Assembly (NCBI GenBank): GCA_963721725.1
Contig: CAVRLX010000009.1
Location: forward strand, 248,001-312,000
Length of the DNA stretch: 64,000 nt
From: RI-153 sp963721725
GTDB taxonomy: Bacteria > Chloroflexota > Anaerolineae > Caldilineales > Caldilineaceae
Reading direction: 5' to 3'
This document shows, piece by piece, positions 63,794 through 64,000 of the stretch. The notes beneath the pieces were generated by a model. It was not told the DNA's origin. It did not search any database and was given only the letters and a program-made list of their open reading frames with translations. The position numbers and the translations under genes are program-made. Position 1 is the first letter of the stretch. Each line of letters opens with the position of its first letter.

Positions 63794-64000
63794 ATGCGCA
63801 ATAATAACGCTGCACTGGTGACCGTATTGCTCCTCTTTTTGGTCACCCTCTACATTGCCCTGCCCATAGGCCACCCAGATTGGCTGGAAAATGCCCTGGC
63901 CCCTGGCGCAGAAAACAGCCGGGATCTGGAAAATCTGACATTGGGGCTGGATCTGCAAGGCGGCACTCAGGTCTTGTTGGAGACGGATCTGCCAGCGGAT
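63794..64000 (+). CDS. secD: Protein translocase subunit SecD, N-terminal part (cut by window edge)
   Basis: The 69 visible residues start MRNNNAALVTVLLLFLVTLYIA, one membrane helix. LGLDLQGGTQVLLE follows, the conserved beginning of the first periplasmic domain of SecD. AGGGAGAAG precedes the ATG. SecD uses the proton gradient to help complete protein export through SecYEG. The remainder and secF would lie beyond the window. Confidence 0.93.
   Translation, partial: MRNNNAALVTVLLLFLVTLYIALPIGHPDWLENALAPGAENSRDLENLTLGLDLQGGTQVLLETDLPAD

Overview
The window looks like a piece of a chromosome from a moderately GC-rich environmental bacterium, most likely a Chloroflexota member (Anaerolineae/Caldilineae-like). 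This is inferred from the gene set: membrane proteins with long Thr/Pro-rich linkers, paired SPFH proteins, a GH13 trehalose-synthase-like enzyme, LarB/LarE/LarC, a YnjBCD-type ABC transporter and many short word-like repeats. There is no rRNA, CRISPR array, prophage or complete insertion sequence. About 60 protein genes, three tRNA genes and many small repeats are annotated.

Layout. 1-5.1 kb (minus strand): a two-component system with a PDZ protein between regulator and kinase, a PLP-dependent enzyme and a VapBC-like toxin-antitoxin pair. 5.1-11.5 kb: threonine synthase, then, divergently, a YnjB-permease-permease-YnjD operon behind three perfect hairpins, and a DUF4269 protein. 11.6-22.7 kb: an M3 oligoendopeptidase, a large putative contractile-injection-system cargo with a kinase-like domain, an Ldh-family dehydrogenase, a D-aminoacylase-like amidohydrolase, a large catalase, a PHP phosphoesterase and a tyrosine recombinase. 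23-32.8 kb: a nickel/cobalt exporter-like protein, a DUF4331 protein, a TPR protein, a glycosyltransferase, a methyltransferase, small DUF genes and an aldo/keto reductase. 32.8-38.6 kb: larB-larE-larC for the nickel-pincer cofactor, a second aldo/keto reductase and a flavin oxidoreductase. 38.7-46.5 kb: tRNA-Leu, an RsbQ-like hydrolase next to a PAS histidine kinase, enolase, an HtrA-like protease and two surface or membrane proteins. 46.5-49.4 kb: tyrS behind a leader-peptide attenuator, fabI and two tRNA-Asp genes. 49.4-64 kb: a SprA-related metallopeptidase, a DUF697 protein, threonine aldolase, a Ser/Thr kinase divergent from an FHA-winged-helix regulator, a GH13 enzyme, small antitoxin-like genes, two SPFH proteins and the start of secD.

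Two features run through the whole window. First, at least 13 genes are broken into overlapping frames, mostly by one-base differences in short homopolymers. They are otherwise well conserved, so residual sequencing indels are more likely than true decay. Second, short repeats with a 7-9 base period, often as inverted arms, sit between genes and also inside several coding regions in frame.

The best candidate for an undescribed regulatory system is the tyrS leader at 46507-46696. It has a promoter placed so that the transcript would start at the ATG, a 31-residue peptide with four Tyr codons in seven, an antiterminator pairing and a terminator. The best candidate for an undescribed protein is the 13499-15660 cargo-like kinase.
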